From Desulforamulus aeronauticus DSM 10349 (GTDB taxonomy: Bacteria; Bacillota; Desulfotomaculia; Desulfotomaculales; Desulfotomaculaceae), in NCBI RefSeq assembly GCF_900142375.1, contig NZ_FRAR01000005.1, positions 63,552-127,551 of the forward strand: 64,000 nucleotides of DNA. The letters are read 5' to 3'. Below are positions 27,487 to 36,954 of the stretch, one piece after another. The notes beneath the pieces were generated by a model. The model saw nothing but the letters and a program-made list of their open reading frames with translations. It made no database searches and had not been told where the DNA came from. Position 1 is the first letter of the stretch, and the number at the start of each line of letters is the position of its first letter. A program made the translations under genes and the position numbers.

Positions 27487-27532
27487 GAACATGAGAACAG
27501 GGAAACCAGCTGGTTTCCCTGTTCTCATGTTC
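27487..27532. repeat. Perfect 46-bp palindrome
   Basis: Two 23-base arms, the first beginning GAACATGAGAACAGGG, are exact reverse complements with no loop. It lies in a gene-free stretch (27235-27642) in which I see no other gene or clear signal. Confidence 0.95.
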
Positions 27533-27642
27533 TATATATTGTTAAGAACCAGCCGACAAACTTAAGCATCCCCGTCTTGTCTCGATAGGCACGTTTGCGT
27601 GCAAACACAATGGAATATCTGTTTGCTTGTGGTCGTAAATCC

Positions 27643-27890
27643 CTATTTTACATGGGTTTCCGAGTTTGTCGTTATGAGCATTCTCACCAAGGCATTACAT
27701 ATTGGGATGTAGTTTAAATCTACATCCCCTTTATGCTTTTTTAGCGGGTCACTGAACCATTTAATGGTAGTCTTTGGGTTAAATTCTATCTTTCTGATGA
27801 AAAGCCTCACGAATTGCCATTTTTCAGTTTCTTTTAGTTCTTTTTGCAGGCCGGCTGATTTTTCTATTAGAAAGACATAATTGAGCATAA
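27643..27890 (-). pseudogene. Possible C-terminal remnant of a recombinase or transposase
   Basis: About 80 codons on the minus strand read like a real C-terminus, with FVRLFIRKIEFNPKTTIKW and a basic segment, ending at 27643. The same frame continues upstream only as antisense of the phd gene, so any N-terminal part is gone. The style resembles the C-termini of serine recombinases, but this is a weak guess. It sits between tRNA-Leu and a toxin-antitoxin module, a typical site for element remnants. Confidence 0.35.
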
Positions 27891-27972
27891 AGAGGGGGAA
27901 ACACCTAAAATAATAGGTTAAATAAATCCTAAATATAGTATACTGTAAATAAAAAATAAAGAAGGTGCTGCT

Positions 27973-28212
27973 ATGAATATCAATACCGATTGTATTGTAA
28001 GCATTTCCGATGCGAACCAGAATTTTTCTAAAGTGGCCCGGCTGGTAGATGAAAAAAAGAAAGTTATTGTCATGAAAAATAACAAGCCAAGATATTTGAT
28101 CATAGACTTTGAGGATTACGAAGCCCAACGGGCTGAGGAACAGAAACTGGATATCATCGCTGATAAAATCCTGGAAAAGAATCTAAACGCTTTTAAGAGG
28201 TTAGCCGAATGA
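27973..28212 (+). CDS. phd: Phd/YefM-type antitoxin
   Basis: The 79-residue protein matches the Phd/YefM fold: an N-terminal DNA-binding half with SISDANQNFSKVARLVDE and a conserved PRYLIIDFEDYEA, then a C-terminal helix that would wrap the toxin. It overlaps the doc start codon (ATGA), the normal order for the pair. It should bind its own promoter and neutralise Doc. Confidence 0.9.
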   Translation: MNINTDCIVSISDANQNFSKVARLVDEKKKVIVMKNNKPRYLIIDFEDYEAQRAEEQKLDIIADKILEKNLNAFKRLAE

Positions 28213-28595
28213 AATGGCTTTCGATTGATTATATTCTTAAGCTACATGGAAAAATGTCCCAGAGAACCGGCGGGGCCACAGGACTCAGGGATATTAGTTT
28301 ACTGCAATCGGCTATTTATAACGCCCAAGCTACCTTTGATGGGCAGGATCTTTACCCCGATATCGAAAGTAAAATTGCGGCTGTTTGTTACGGTGTAATA
28401 AACAATCACCCTTTTGTGGATGGCAACAAGCGGCTGGGGATATATTTAATGTTAATTCTACTGGATTACAATGATTACCCCATCGAATTTCACGAGGATG
28501 AACTGGTGGATTTAGGTTTTGCCATTGCAGAGGGTATAATATCCAAGGAATATATCTCGCGTTGGATCCAAGAACATGCTATCCTTCCCACCTGA
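28209..28595 (+). CDS. doc: Doc toxin, Fic-fold
   Basis: The 128-residue protein has the Doc form of the Fic motif, HPFVDGNKRLG (about 65-75), and an N-terminal LSIDYILKLHGKM segment. Doc proteins phosphorylate elongation factor Tu and block translation. The length and the 4-base overlap with phd fit an intact, functional module. Confidence 0.93.
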   Translation: MKWLSIDYILKLHGKMSQRTGGATGLRDISLLQSAIYNAQATFDGQDLYPDIESKIAAVCYGVINNHPFVDGNKRLGIYLMLILLDYNDYPIEFHEDELVDLGFAIAEGIISKEYISRWIQEHAILPT

Positions 28596-29066
28596 CCCGC
28601 TAGCCACGACCATCTGCTAAAAGCAACTGAATTCTAATTTGCCTGCAGGTTGTAAGGAATGTCGGGTGAACTCGTAAAATCTTTTTCCATCATTGATTCA
28701 GAAATTAACCTGCACAATGTATGTCCTGCGTGAAAAACGCAGGACATACTCTATTTTTAGGGCATTTTTGAACTCATTCCAAAGTACTTTTAGGGTGTGT
28801 TACGGGCGAAACTAAATTTGACAATTCAGATAACACCATTCCATAGCAGAGTTTCAAAGATTCCTGCCAAAATTTATCAATAAGTCTTGAAAAACGCTCA
28901 GTTGCCGTGTCAAAATAAATTTAAATCAACTGATCACTACATTCGACAGTTGGTGCTGGAAAAGTGCCTAACCACTTTGCAGAGGGAGGGGGCTTATTCG
29001 GCACCTTCTTTATTACAATCCATACAAATAAAACATTCGATTAGGTGCTGCGAAGGGGGGAGCCAG
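28596..29066. other. Gap between doc and the GGDEF/HD-GYP gene
   Basis: The 471-bp stretch contains a terminator hairpin (28719-28749: GTATGTCCTGCGT with ACGCAGGACATAC, then TTTTT at about 28754). An upstream in-frame extension of the next gene starts at 28887 but lacks a ribosome binding site and looks non-coding. I see no further gene. Confidence 0.6.
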
Positions 29067-31817
29067 ATGAAGGATATAAAGCAAAAGAATGAGCCAGTGC
29101 TGGGGAAAAAGTCGGTTCTGGTGTTAGTTTTGTGCAGTCTTCTGTTTGTGTCTTCCATCATCCTGCTTTTCATGCAGCAAAAGCAGAGGCTGAATGAGGA
29201 GTTCGAAAGCATGGTGACCAGCAGCCTAAACATTCATACCCACAACAACGCCGCTCGGATCAATCAGGTTATCACGGACGCAAGCAGCACCATACGGGCG
29301 GCGGAAGCCATGCCCCGGTTTATTGACGGCCATTGGTCCCAAGGATTTTTAGAGCAAATAAACGTCATGAACCCTACCCATGCCATCGAATATATCACCC
29401 GGGAGGAGATGGTGGCGGGTGCTTTGGAAAGGGAAACCTATCAGCGGTTGAACCGGGGTGAAACCGTGGTGAGCGACATACGCTATTACGAACCCTTGGC
29501 GGGCTATTATTTTTCCGTGATTACGCCGCTGCTGGAGGATGGCGGAGTAACGGGTGCTCTATATACCCGCATACAGGCGGACGGCTTGCTCCCGGAGATT
29601 TCCGATAGCGCCGTCTACAAGCACGTGCAAAGCTGTCTAGTCACCTCCGATGGGCGCATCATCTTTAACACATATGAACCGAACCAAAAAGGCAACCTGT
29701 TCACCGATTTAGGAAAATATGGCCTGACTCGGGCGGAAGTGAACCAAATTGCTAGCATCATCAGTAGCCGGGATATGGACAGCACCACATTCAACCGCAA
29801 GGGAGAAACCTACTTCGTATCTGCGGATCAATTGGAGTATAACGATTGGCATCTGGTAACCTTTGTGCGGGGGCCGGACGTACTGTTGCGTTCGGAGCGT
29901 ATCTTTAAAGATGTGGTAGGTACTAGCATTGCATCCATCCTGCTGACCACCGTGGTAGGTTGCATTGTATTTATCATGCTTCTTTCCAGCAGAAAAAGAT
30001 TGGAACAGGCGCAGCGGTGCTATGTTATGCTGGCCCAGCGGCTTCAGGCCATGTTCAATCAGCACAATGCAATCCAACTGATTTTCGATCCTGCTTCTAG
30101 ATGTATCATGGACGCAAACCCTGCGGCCTGCAAGTTTTACGGCTATTCCAGAGAAGAGCTTCTCAGCCTAAAGATTTCGGATATTAATATGCTTCCATCC
30201 GATCAGCTTGAGAAAAGATTTCAAAGTTTAAATGAACAAAACCACTGTTCTGCTGTCCCCTATCGCTTAAAAAGCGGAGAGACTAGGCTGTTGGATGTCT
30301 ATTCCAGCCCCATTATTGACGGGGAAAGTAAACTACTCTATTCCATTATTTTTGACGCGACGGATCGAGAAATGTATCGTAATGAGCTAATGAAGGAAAA
30401 GGAATTGCTTGAGACGACGCTGCGGTCAATCGGAGATGGCGTAGTCACAACGGACAACGGTGGCATGATCACCAGCCTGAACGGTGTGGCCCAGGAATTA
30501 ACGGGCTGGGATAACAATGCGGCGATTGGCAGGCCTTTTAGCGATGTATTTATCCTGCAAAATGAAGATACCAAGCAGCCGATAGAGAATCCAATCCAAA
30601 AGGTACTCGAAACAGGTCGAATTGTTGGTCTTGCGAATCACACAGAGCTGATAAATCGTCATGGACAGTGCCTCCCAATTGCCGACAACGCTGCACCCAT
30701 AAAAACAAAAGATGGACAGACTAACGGCGTTGTGATGGTATTCCGTGATGTCAGCAGTGAAAAAGAGCATAGTAAGCAAATTAAGTTTTTAAGCTATCAT
30801 GATCCTTTGACCGGTCTTTACAACAGGCGCTACATAGAGGAAGCAATGATCCGACTGGATAGGGCAGAGTATCTGCCAGTTTCTGTAATTATGGGGGATG
30901 TCAACGGCCTTAAAATCACAAATGATGTATTTGGACACAGAACCGGAGATGTTTTGCTGAAAAATGTAGCCAGGCTATTGGAAAAGAACTGTAAAGGGGA
31001 TGATTTAATCGCTCGCTTGGGCGGCGATGAATTCGTTATTTTAATGCCCAAGACAAGCTTAAAAGCAGCGGAAGCAGTTATTCACAGAATTAAAAATACT
31101 CATATCGCCATGGAAGGCAGCAACCTGTCCCTTAGCCTATCCCTTGGCTGCGCCAGCAAAGGTACGATGGAAAGCAGTATCCAGGCTGCCATACAGGAAG
31201 CTGAGGAATATATGTATCACCAGAAGCTTTTAGACGGCAAGAGCTATCGGAATGCAATCATCAGTACTTTGCTTGCTACACTCTATGAAAAGAGCAATGA
31301 GACTGAGGGTCATTCAAAGCGGATAGAAAAATACTGTCATGCCATAGGAAGAAAGATTCAGCTTTCTTCAAAAGAGATGGATGAGCTTTCCTTGCTTGCT
31401 CTCCTGCATGATATCGGGAAGGTCAGTATTAATCCAAATATCTTGCAAAAGTCCGGTACTCTTACCTCTGCAGAATGGGACGAGATGAAACGGCACCCTG
31501 AAATCGGTTATCGTATTGCCCAGGCGACCCCCGATCTGGCAATTGTCTCAGACTTTATCCTTTCACACCACGAACGCTGGGACGGAGAAGGTTATCCGCG
31601 TGGATTAAAAGGAGAAGAAATCCCTCTCGTTTGCCGCATTCTGGCGGTGGTGGATGCCTTCGATGCCATGACCAACGACCGTGTATACAGGAGGGCCATG
31701 ACTGTCAAAGAAGCAATCCTGGAACTTGAAATAAACGCTGGTAACCAATTTGATCCAGAGGTTGCAAGTCTTTTAATCGAGATCATTATGAACGAAGATG
31801 ATGGCGCCAGTAAATAG
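29067..31817 (+). CDS. Cache-PAS-GGDEF-HD-GYP cyclic-di-GMP protein
   Basis: Starting at ATG 29067 behind GGGGGG, the protein has 916 residues. An N-terminal membrane helix, an extracellular sensor of the Cache type (about 40-290) and a second helix near 295-315 come first. Two PAS domains (about 345-590) follow, then a GGDEF domain (LGGDEF near 652) and an HD-GYP domain (HDIGK near 781, HHERWDGEGYPRG near 830). Both the cyclase and the phosphodiesterase signatures look intact, so it may make, degrade or switch between the two for cyclic-di-GMP. An in-frame ATG at 28887 is an unlikely start. Confidence 0.9.
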   Translation: MKDIKQKNEPVLGKKSVLVLVLCSLLFVSSIILLFMQQKQRLNEEFESMVTSSLNIHTHNNAARINQVITDASSTIRAAEAMPRFIDGHWSQGFLEQINVMNPTHAIEYITREEMVAGALERETYQRLNRGETVVSDIRYYEPLAGYYFSVITPLLEDGGVTGALYTRIQADGLLPEISDSAVYKHVQSCLVTSDGRIIFNTYEPNQKGNLFTDLGKYGLTRAEVNQIASIISSRDMDSTTFNRKGETYFVSADQLEYNDWHLVTFVRGPDVLLRSERIFKDVVGTSIASILLTTVVGCIVFIMLLSSRKRLEQAQRCYVMLAQRLQAMFNQHNAIQLIFDPASRCIMDANPAACKFYGYSREELLSLKISDINMLPSDQLEKRFQSLNEQNHCSAVPYRLKSGETRLLDVYSSPIIDGESKLLYSIIFDATDREMYRNELMKEKELLETTLRSIGDGVVTTDNGGMITSLNGVAQELTGWDNNAAIGRPFSDVFILQNEDTKQPIENPIQKVLETGRIVGLANHTELINRHGQCLPIADNAAPIKTKDGQTNGVVMVFRDVSSEKEHSKQIKFLSYHDPLTGLYNRRYIEEAMIRLDRAEYLPVSVIMGDVNGLKITNDVFGHRTGDVLLKNVARLLEKNCKGDDLIARLGGDEFVILMPKTSLKAAEAVIHRIKNTHIAMEGSNLSLSLSLGCASKGTMESSIQAAIQEAEEYMYHQKLLDGKSYRNAIISTLLATLYEKSNETEGHSKRIEKYCHAIGRKIQLSSKEMDELSLLALLHDIGKVSINPNILQKSGTLTSAEWDEMKRHPEIGYRIAQATPDLAIVSDFILSHHERWDGEGYPRGLKGEEIPLVCRILAVVDAFDAMTNDRVYRRAMTVKEAILELEINAGNQFDPEVASLLIEIIMNEDDGASK

Positions 31818-31903
31818 GCTATGCCTGCAAATTGAGTACCTAATCAAGAAGATAATGGTTAAAAATTTTAGAAGTTGCTTACAGGCGAGAGATAGGTGAA
31901 AAG

Positions 31904-34864
31904 ATGAAACTACAGTTTGACAAGGATTTATCCTATCAAAAACAAGCGGTAGCTGCGGTAGTGGATTTATTTAAAGGACAAACTCTTATGCAAGCTAACT
32001 TTACGGTCACTGACTGGGATCAACAAATTGGTATGCTAGACACCGGTCATGGTGTAGGCAATAAGCGGGAGCTAGATGAAGCGGCTATTCTAAAAAATCT
32101 ACAAGCCGTGCAATTAAGGTATGGTTTAGCCCAGACTAAAATGCTTGGGAAAGGCAAATACGACTTTGCTGTGGAAATGGAAACCGGCACAGGGAAAACC
32201 TATGTCTATCTCCGCACCATTTTAGAGTTGAACAAGAACTATGGCTTTACCAAGTTCATTATCGTTGTACCCTCCATCGCCATTAAAGAAGGGGTCTATA
32301 AATCTTTGCAAGTTACCAAGGAACATTTTAAAGACCTCTACGATAATTGCATCTATGAGTTTTTTATCTACCATAGTGAAAAACTGGAGCAGGTGCGTAA
32401 TTTTGCGGTTAGTGACAATATCCAGATCATGATCATTAATATTGATGCTTTCCGTAAAAGTTTTGAGAATACCGGTAAAGAAAGTAAGGCCAATATCATT
32501 CACCGTAGAAACGATCGCATGAATGGTATGAAACCCATTGAATTAATTCGGGAGACCAACCCGATCGTGATCATTGATGAACCTCAATCGGTGGACACCA
32601 CACCCAAGTCCAAAGAAGCTATAAAATCCCTCAATCCCCTGTGTACCTTACGCTATTCTGCTACTCATGTGGATAAACATAATTTGGTGTACAAACTGGA
32701 TTCGGTAGATGCCTATGAACTGGGCTTAGTCAAACAAATCGAGGTAGCCGGCTTAGAATCTAAGGATTATCATAATAACGCCTATTTAAAGCTGGTCAGT
32801 GTGGATAATAAAAAATCCCCCATTACGGCTAAAATCGAAATTGATGTGCACAGGAAAGGCCAGGTTCAGCGTAAAACCGTCACGGTAAAACAGGGAGATA
32901 ATTTATACGAGAAATCCGGCAGTCGAGATGTTTATCAGGACTATATCGTGAATGAAATCTACTGTGTCCCAGGCCAGGAATATGTTAATTTTACCAGCAA
33001 ACAGGAAATCTTACGCATCGGTTTATCACTGGGGGATATCGATGACCTAGCCATCAAGCGTCAGCAAATCCGTAAGACTATTGAAGAACATTTAGATAAA
33101 GAGCTACGTTTTAAGGATCTGGGAGTCAAGGTTCTTAGTCTTTTCTTTATCGATCGGGTGGCTAACTACCGCTATTACGATGAACAAGGGAATCCCCGGC
33201 AGGGTAAATACGCCATCATCTTTGAAGAGGAATACAAGGATTTAATTACTTTGCCCAAGTATCGTACACTATTGGGGGATATTGATGTAGATAGTGCCCT
33301 GGCAGGAGTTCATAATGGTTATTTTTCCCAGGATAAGAAAGGGACATTTAAGGATACCAGTGGGAAAAGCCAAGCCGATGAGGATGCCTACAATCTCATC
33401 CTGCGGGATAAAGAAAAATTATTAAGTTTTGCTACCAAGCTGCGCTTTATTTTCTCCCACTCAACTTTGCGAGAAGGCTGGGATAACCCCAATGTATTTC
33501 AAATCTGTACCCTCAATGAAACCTCCTCTGAGGTAAAAAAACGCCAGGAAATTGGCCGGGGGTTGCGCCTTTGTGTCAATCAGCAGGGCGAGCGCCTGCG
33601 TGGCTTTGGAATAAACATTTTAACGGTAATGGCCAATGAAAGCTATGAAAGTTTTGCCAAAGGCTTGCAGGAAGAGATTGAAAGGGAAGAAGGCATTAAA
33701 TTCGGCGTGATAGAAACCCACTTCTTTGCCAACCTTTCTCTCAGGCAGCCAGAGGGAGACTTTATCTATCTAGGTCGGGAAGCATCGGAACAACTATACA
33801 AATTCTTTGTGGCCAGGGAATATATTGATGTCCGGGGAAAAGTGCAGGATAAGTTGAAAACGGCTCTCAAAAATAACGCTCTGGAGCTGCCCAAGGCGTA
33901 CGAATCTGCCAGAACTGACATTGTAACCCTTGTTAAGAAGGTTAGCGGTACCCTACCTATTAAAAATACCGCCGACAGACAGAAAGTCAGTTTGAATAAG
34001 CAGGTATTCCTGAGCGAAGAATTCAACTTACTTTGGGATAAAATTAAGTATAAAACCACCTATGCTGTTGATTTTGATAGCAAGAAACTTATCGACAAGT
34101 GCTGTGGAGAAATACAAAACAATGTACGCGTTGAAGCAGCCAGGCTCATCTATACCAAAGCAACCTTGGATATTGCCGCCGGGGGCGTTGCAACCACTGA
34201 AAAAAAACGAGAATCGGTGCTGACTACCAACCTGCGGGAAACCCTGCCGGACATTATCTCCTTTTTGCAAAATGAAACCAGCCTTACCCGTAGGACCATC
34301 GTAGATATCTTACTAAAAAGCAATACGTTGCACCTGTTTAAGAAAAATCCTCAAAAATATATGGATAAGGTAGCCAAAATTATTTCCACACAAATGCGGT
34401 TGTTTATTGTGGATGGTATCAAATACACCAAAATTGGTGATAAAGAATATTACGCCCAGGAGCTATTTCAGGATAAGGAGCTCTTCGGCTATCTCTCAAA
34501 AAATATGCTGGAGAGTTCTAAATCTGTTTATCAGTATGTGATTTACGATTCCGCCAATGAAGCCGGTTTTGCCGAAAGGTTTGAGCATAACCCAGGGGTT
34601 AAACTCTATGCCAAGCTACCAAATTGGTTTAAAATTTCTACCCCTCTGGGAAGTTATAACCCCGATTGGGCGGTGCTAATTGAAAAGAATGGTGAGCAAA
34701 AGCTCTATTTTGTGTTGGAAACCAAGGCTACTATTTTACCTGAGGCACTAAGGCCTACGGAGTATGCAAAAATGAAGTGCGGCTATAAACACTTTGAAGA
34801 ACTGGGGCATGGTGTAGCATTTAAAGATGTAGATAATTTTAAGACATTTATCGAAGAAGTGTAG
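31904..34864 (+). CDS. res: Type III restriction enzyme, Res subunit
   Basis: The 986-residue subunit couples ATP-driven translocation to DNA cleavage. Walker A is METGTGKTYV (about 92-101), Walker B IIDEPQSVD (about 222-230) replaces DEAD, and the helicase end shows EIGRGLRL. A C-terminal PD-(D/E)XK site is seen as NPDWAV (about 918-923) with LETKA about 20 residues later. It lies before the mod gene with a 66-bp gap, reversed from the usual mod-res order. AGGTGA precedes ATG 31904. Confidence 0.93.
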   Translation: MKLQFDKDLSYQKQAVAAVVDLFKGQTLMQANFTVTDWDQQIGMLDTGHGVGNKRELDEAAILKNLQAVQLRYGLAQTKMLGKGKYDFAVEMETGTGKTYVYLRTILELNKNYGFTKFIIVVPSIAIKEGVYKSLQVTKEHFKDLYDNCIYEFFIYHSEKLEQVRNFAVSDNIQIMIINIDAFRKSFENTGKESKANIIHRRNDRMNGMKPIELIRETNPIVIIDEPQSVDTTPKSKEAIKSLNPLCTLRYSATHVDKHNLVYKLDSVDAYELGLVKQIEVAGLESKDYHNNAYLKLVSVDNKKSPITAKIEIDVHRKGQVQRKTVTVKQGDNLYEKSGSRDVYQDYIVNEIYCVPGQEYVNFTSKQEILRIGLSLGDIDDLAIKRQQIRKTIEEHLDKELRFKDLGVKVLSLFFIDRVANYRYYDEQGNPRQGKYAIIFEEEYKDLITLPKYRTLLGDIDVDSALAGVHNGYFSQDKKGTFKDTSGKSQADEDAYNLILRDKEKLLSFATKLRFIFSHSTLREGWDNPNVFQICTLNETSSEVKKRQEIGRGLRLCVNQQGERLRGFGINILTVMANESYESFAKGLQEEIEREEGIKFGVIETHFFANLSLRQPEGDFIYLGREASEQLYKFFVAREYIDVRGKVQDKLKTALKNNALELPKAYESARTDIVTLVKKVSGTLPIKNTADRQKVSLNKQVFLSEEFNLLWDKIKYKTTYAVDFDSKKLIDKCCGEIQNNVRVEAARLIYTKATLDIAAGGVATTEKKRESVLTTNLRETLPDIISFLQNETSLTRRTIVDILLKSNTLHLFKKNPQKYMDKVAKIISTQMRLFIVDGIKYTKIGDKEYYAQELFQDKELFGYLSKNMLESSKSVYQYVIYDSANEAGFAERFEHNPGVKLYAKLPNWFKISTPLGSYNPDWAVLIEKNGEQKLYFVLETKATILPEALRPTEYAKMKCGYKHFEELGHGVAFKDVDNFKTFIEEV

Positions 34865-34930
34865 GGAATGGTTTTCAATAGTTTGCGGTTCAGGAGTATG
34901 GGGGGTATTCACTTGGAGGAGGACAACAAT

Positions 34931-36829
34931 ATGTTGGAAGCATCCCTTAATGGCACGAGTTTAGACCTGGTTTCAGAAAATGTAAAGAAACTGAAGATAC
35001 TCTTCCCGGAAATTGTGACTGAGGATAAAATCGATTTTGCAATGCTGCAAGCAGTTTTAGGTCAACATATAGATCATGCTAATGAACGGTATAGTTTTAC
35101 TTGGCAAGGTAAAGTCCAGGCCTTGCGATTATCGCAAACTCCGTCCACTGGGACGCTGCTACCTTGCCAGGAGGAGAGCAAGGACTGGGATACCACACAA
35201 AACCTCTATCTGGAGGGAGACAATTTAGAGGTTTTAAAACTGTTGCAAAAGGCCTATCACAATAAAGTGAAAGCTATTTACATAGATCCACCCTATAATA
35301 CAGGTAATGATTTTGTTTATTCCGATGATTATAGAGATAACCTAGAAAACTACCTACGCCTGACCGGGCAAAAAACGGAGGATGGCTTAAAGCTTTCTAC
35401 CAATAGTGAAAAAGCGGGTCGCTATCATACCAACTGGTTAAATATGATGTATCCACGCTTACGATTAGCCAGGAATTTACTGACAGACGATGGCGTGATC
35501 TTTATCAGTATTGATGATAACGAGCTGGATAACGTAAAGAAGCTTTGCAATGAAGTTTTTGGAGAAAACAACTTTATTGATATCTTCTCCTGGGTTAAAA
35601 CGGAGACCCCTGCCAACCTGTCTAAAAAAACCAAAAAGGCAGTGGAATATATCCTTTGCTATGAAAAAAATAAAAATGACCACAAGTTCAAAGGATTGAG
35701 AAAAGAAAGTAAAAGTAGTAACGGACTGCTGAATCAAAGCAATGCGGTGAAAAGATTAGTATTTCCTAAGCAGGTGGTAGATACTTCTTTAGCAGATGGG
35801 GTGTATCAGGCTGGCCAATATGGTACCAGCAGTTACAAGATAATCTTACTGGAGGACACAGAGGTTAAAGACGGGTATTTCACTAAGGATGTCATTTTGG
35901 AAGCCAATTTTAAGTGGGGCCAGGATAAATTAAATAAGGAAATAGAGGCGGGGACGAAAATTTCGATTAAGACCATCGCATTCTCGCCCTCTTATGAAAA
36001 GAAGGAATATGAACCTGAGGTTCCCTGGAATTTAATTAATCGAAGCTTCAACGTAAAAACCAATGAAGAGGCCAGTAAGGAATTGGAGCGATTATTTGGC
36101 TTTAAAGTTTTTGATTATCCGAAACCTGTCAGCCTAGTAAAATATCTTCTGAATTTTAATGTTGGTCAGCATGATGTAGTTCTGGACTTCTTTTCAGGTT
36201 CTGCCACCACAGCCCAAGCGGTATTGCAGCTAAACGCTGAAGATGGGGGTAACCGAAGATTTATCATGGCGCAACTGCCCGAACCCTGCGCTCTGACTTC
36301 AGAAGCTGTCAAGGTAGGATATAAAAATATCTGTGAAATAGGCAAAGAACGTATTCGTCGGGCAGGGGCAAAAATGAAAGCAGAACAAGGGAGTGCAGTG
36401 GAGGGGCTGGACATAGGTTTTAAAGTATTCAAGCTGGCTAGTTCCAATTTTAAAAAATGGAACCCCGATTTGGCCGATTTGCAAACAAGCCTGGAAGATA
36501 TGATTTCAAACTACGTTCAGGGACGGACTGAAATGGATGTGGTCTATGAAATTATGCTGAAGTATGGCATCGATCTCGCCGTCCCAATGGAGGAATATGA
36601 TGTTAACGGCAAAAAACTTTATTCCCTAGGTTTTGGCTCCCTGGTGATTTGCCTGGACGATGATATTACCACAGCTCTAATCGATAGTATCATTCAGCTT
36701 AAGGATAAACTAGCCCCCGAAAAGATGCGGGTGGTTTTTAAAGATAACGGTTTTAGAAACGATGCAGTAAAAACCAATAGTAAAGAAATTCTTAAACAAG
36801 CCAGAATTGGGGAGTTTGTCACGATATAG
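34931..36829 (+). CDS. mod: Type III DNA methyltransferase, Mod subunit (N6-adenine)
   Basis: The 632-residue subunit recognises the target and methylates adenine. The catalytic motif DPPYNTG (about 119-125) precedes the AdoMet-binding motif DFFSGSATTA (about 418-427), the beta-class order. The long variable middle (about 200-390) should be the target recognition domain. I start at ATG 34931 because GGAGGAGG lies just upstream; an ATG at 34868 is in frame but has no such site. No simple repeat suitable for phase variation is visible. Confidence 0.93.
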   Translation: MLEASLNGTSLDLVSENVKKLKILFPEIVTEDKIDFAMLQAVLGQHIDHANERYSFTWQGKVQALRLSQTPSTGTLLPCQEESKDWDTTQNLYLEGDNLEVLKLLQKAYHNKVKAIYIDPPYNTGNDFVYSDDYRDNLENYLRLTGQKTEDGLKLSTNSEKAGRYHTNWLNMMYPRLRLARNLLTDDGVIFISIDDNELDNVKKLCNEVFGENNFIDIFSWVKTETPANLSKKTKKAVEYILCYEKNKNDHKFKGLRKESKSSNGLLNQSNAVKRLVFPKQVVDTSLADGVYQAGQYGTSSYKIILLEDTEVKDGYFTKDVILEANFKWGQDKLNKEIEAGTKISIKTIAFSPSYEKKEYEPEVPWNLINRSFNVKTNEEASKELERLFGFKVFDYPKPVSLVKYLLNFNVGQHDVVLDFFSGSATTAQAVLQLNAEDGGNRRFIMAQLPEPCALTSEAVKVGYKNICEIGKERIRRAGAKMKAEQGSAVEGLDIGFKVFKLASSNFKKWNPDLADLQTSLEDMISNYVQGRTEMDVVYEIMLKYGIDLAVPMEEYDVNGKKLYSLGFGSLVICLDDDITTALIDSIIQLKDKLAPEKMRVVFKDNGFRNDAVKTNSKEILKQARIGEFVTI

Positions 36830-36954
36830 TTGGAGAATGCCAAAATAGTAATCTCCCCACTTGATTAATCGTGTTATTTGTGTTTCTTGTCAAGGATAAA
36901 AAATTATATTATTCTATGTAGAATGGTTAAATATAGTCTTAAAAGGTGAGTCTG

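Noticed and set aside
27891-28128. Minus-strand frame continuing upstream of the recombinase-like remnant
   Set aside because: This part is antisense to the intact phd gene and is explained by it.
28887-29066. N-terminal extension of the GGDEF/HD-GYP protein
   Set aside because: It lacks a ribosome binding site, while ATG 29067 has GGGGGG in front and begins directly before the membrane helix.
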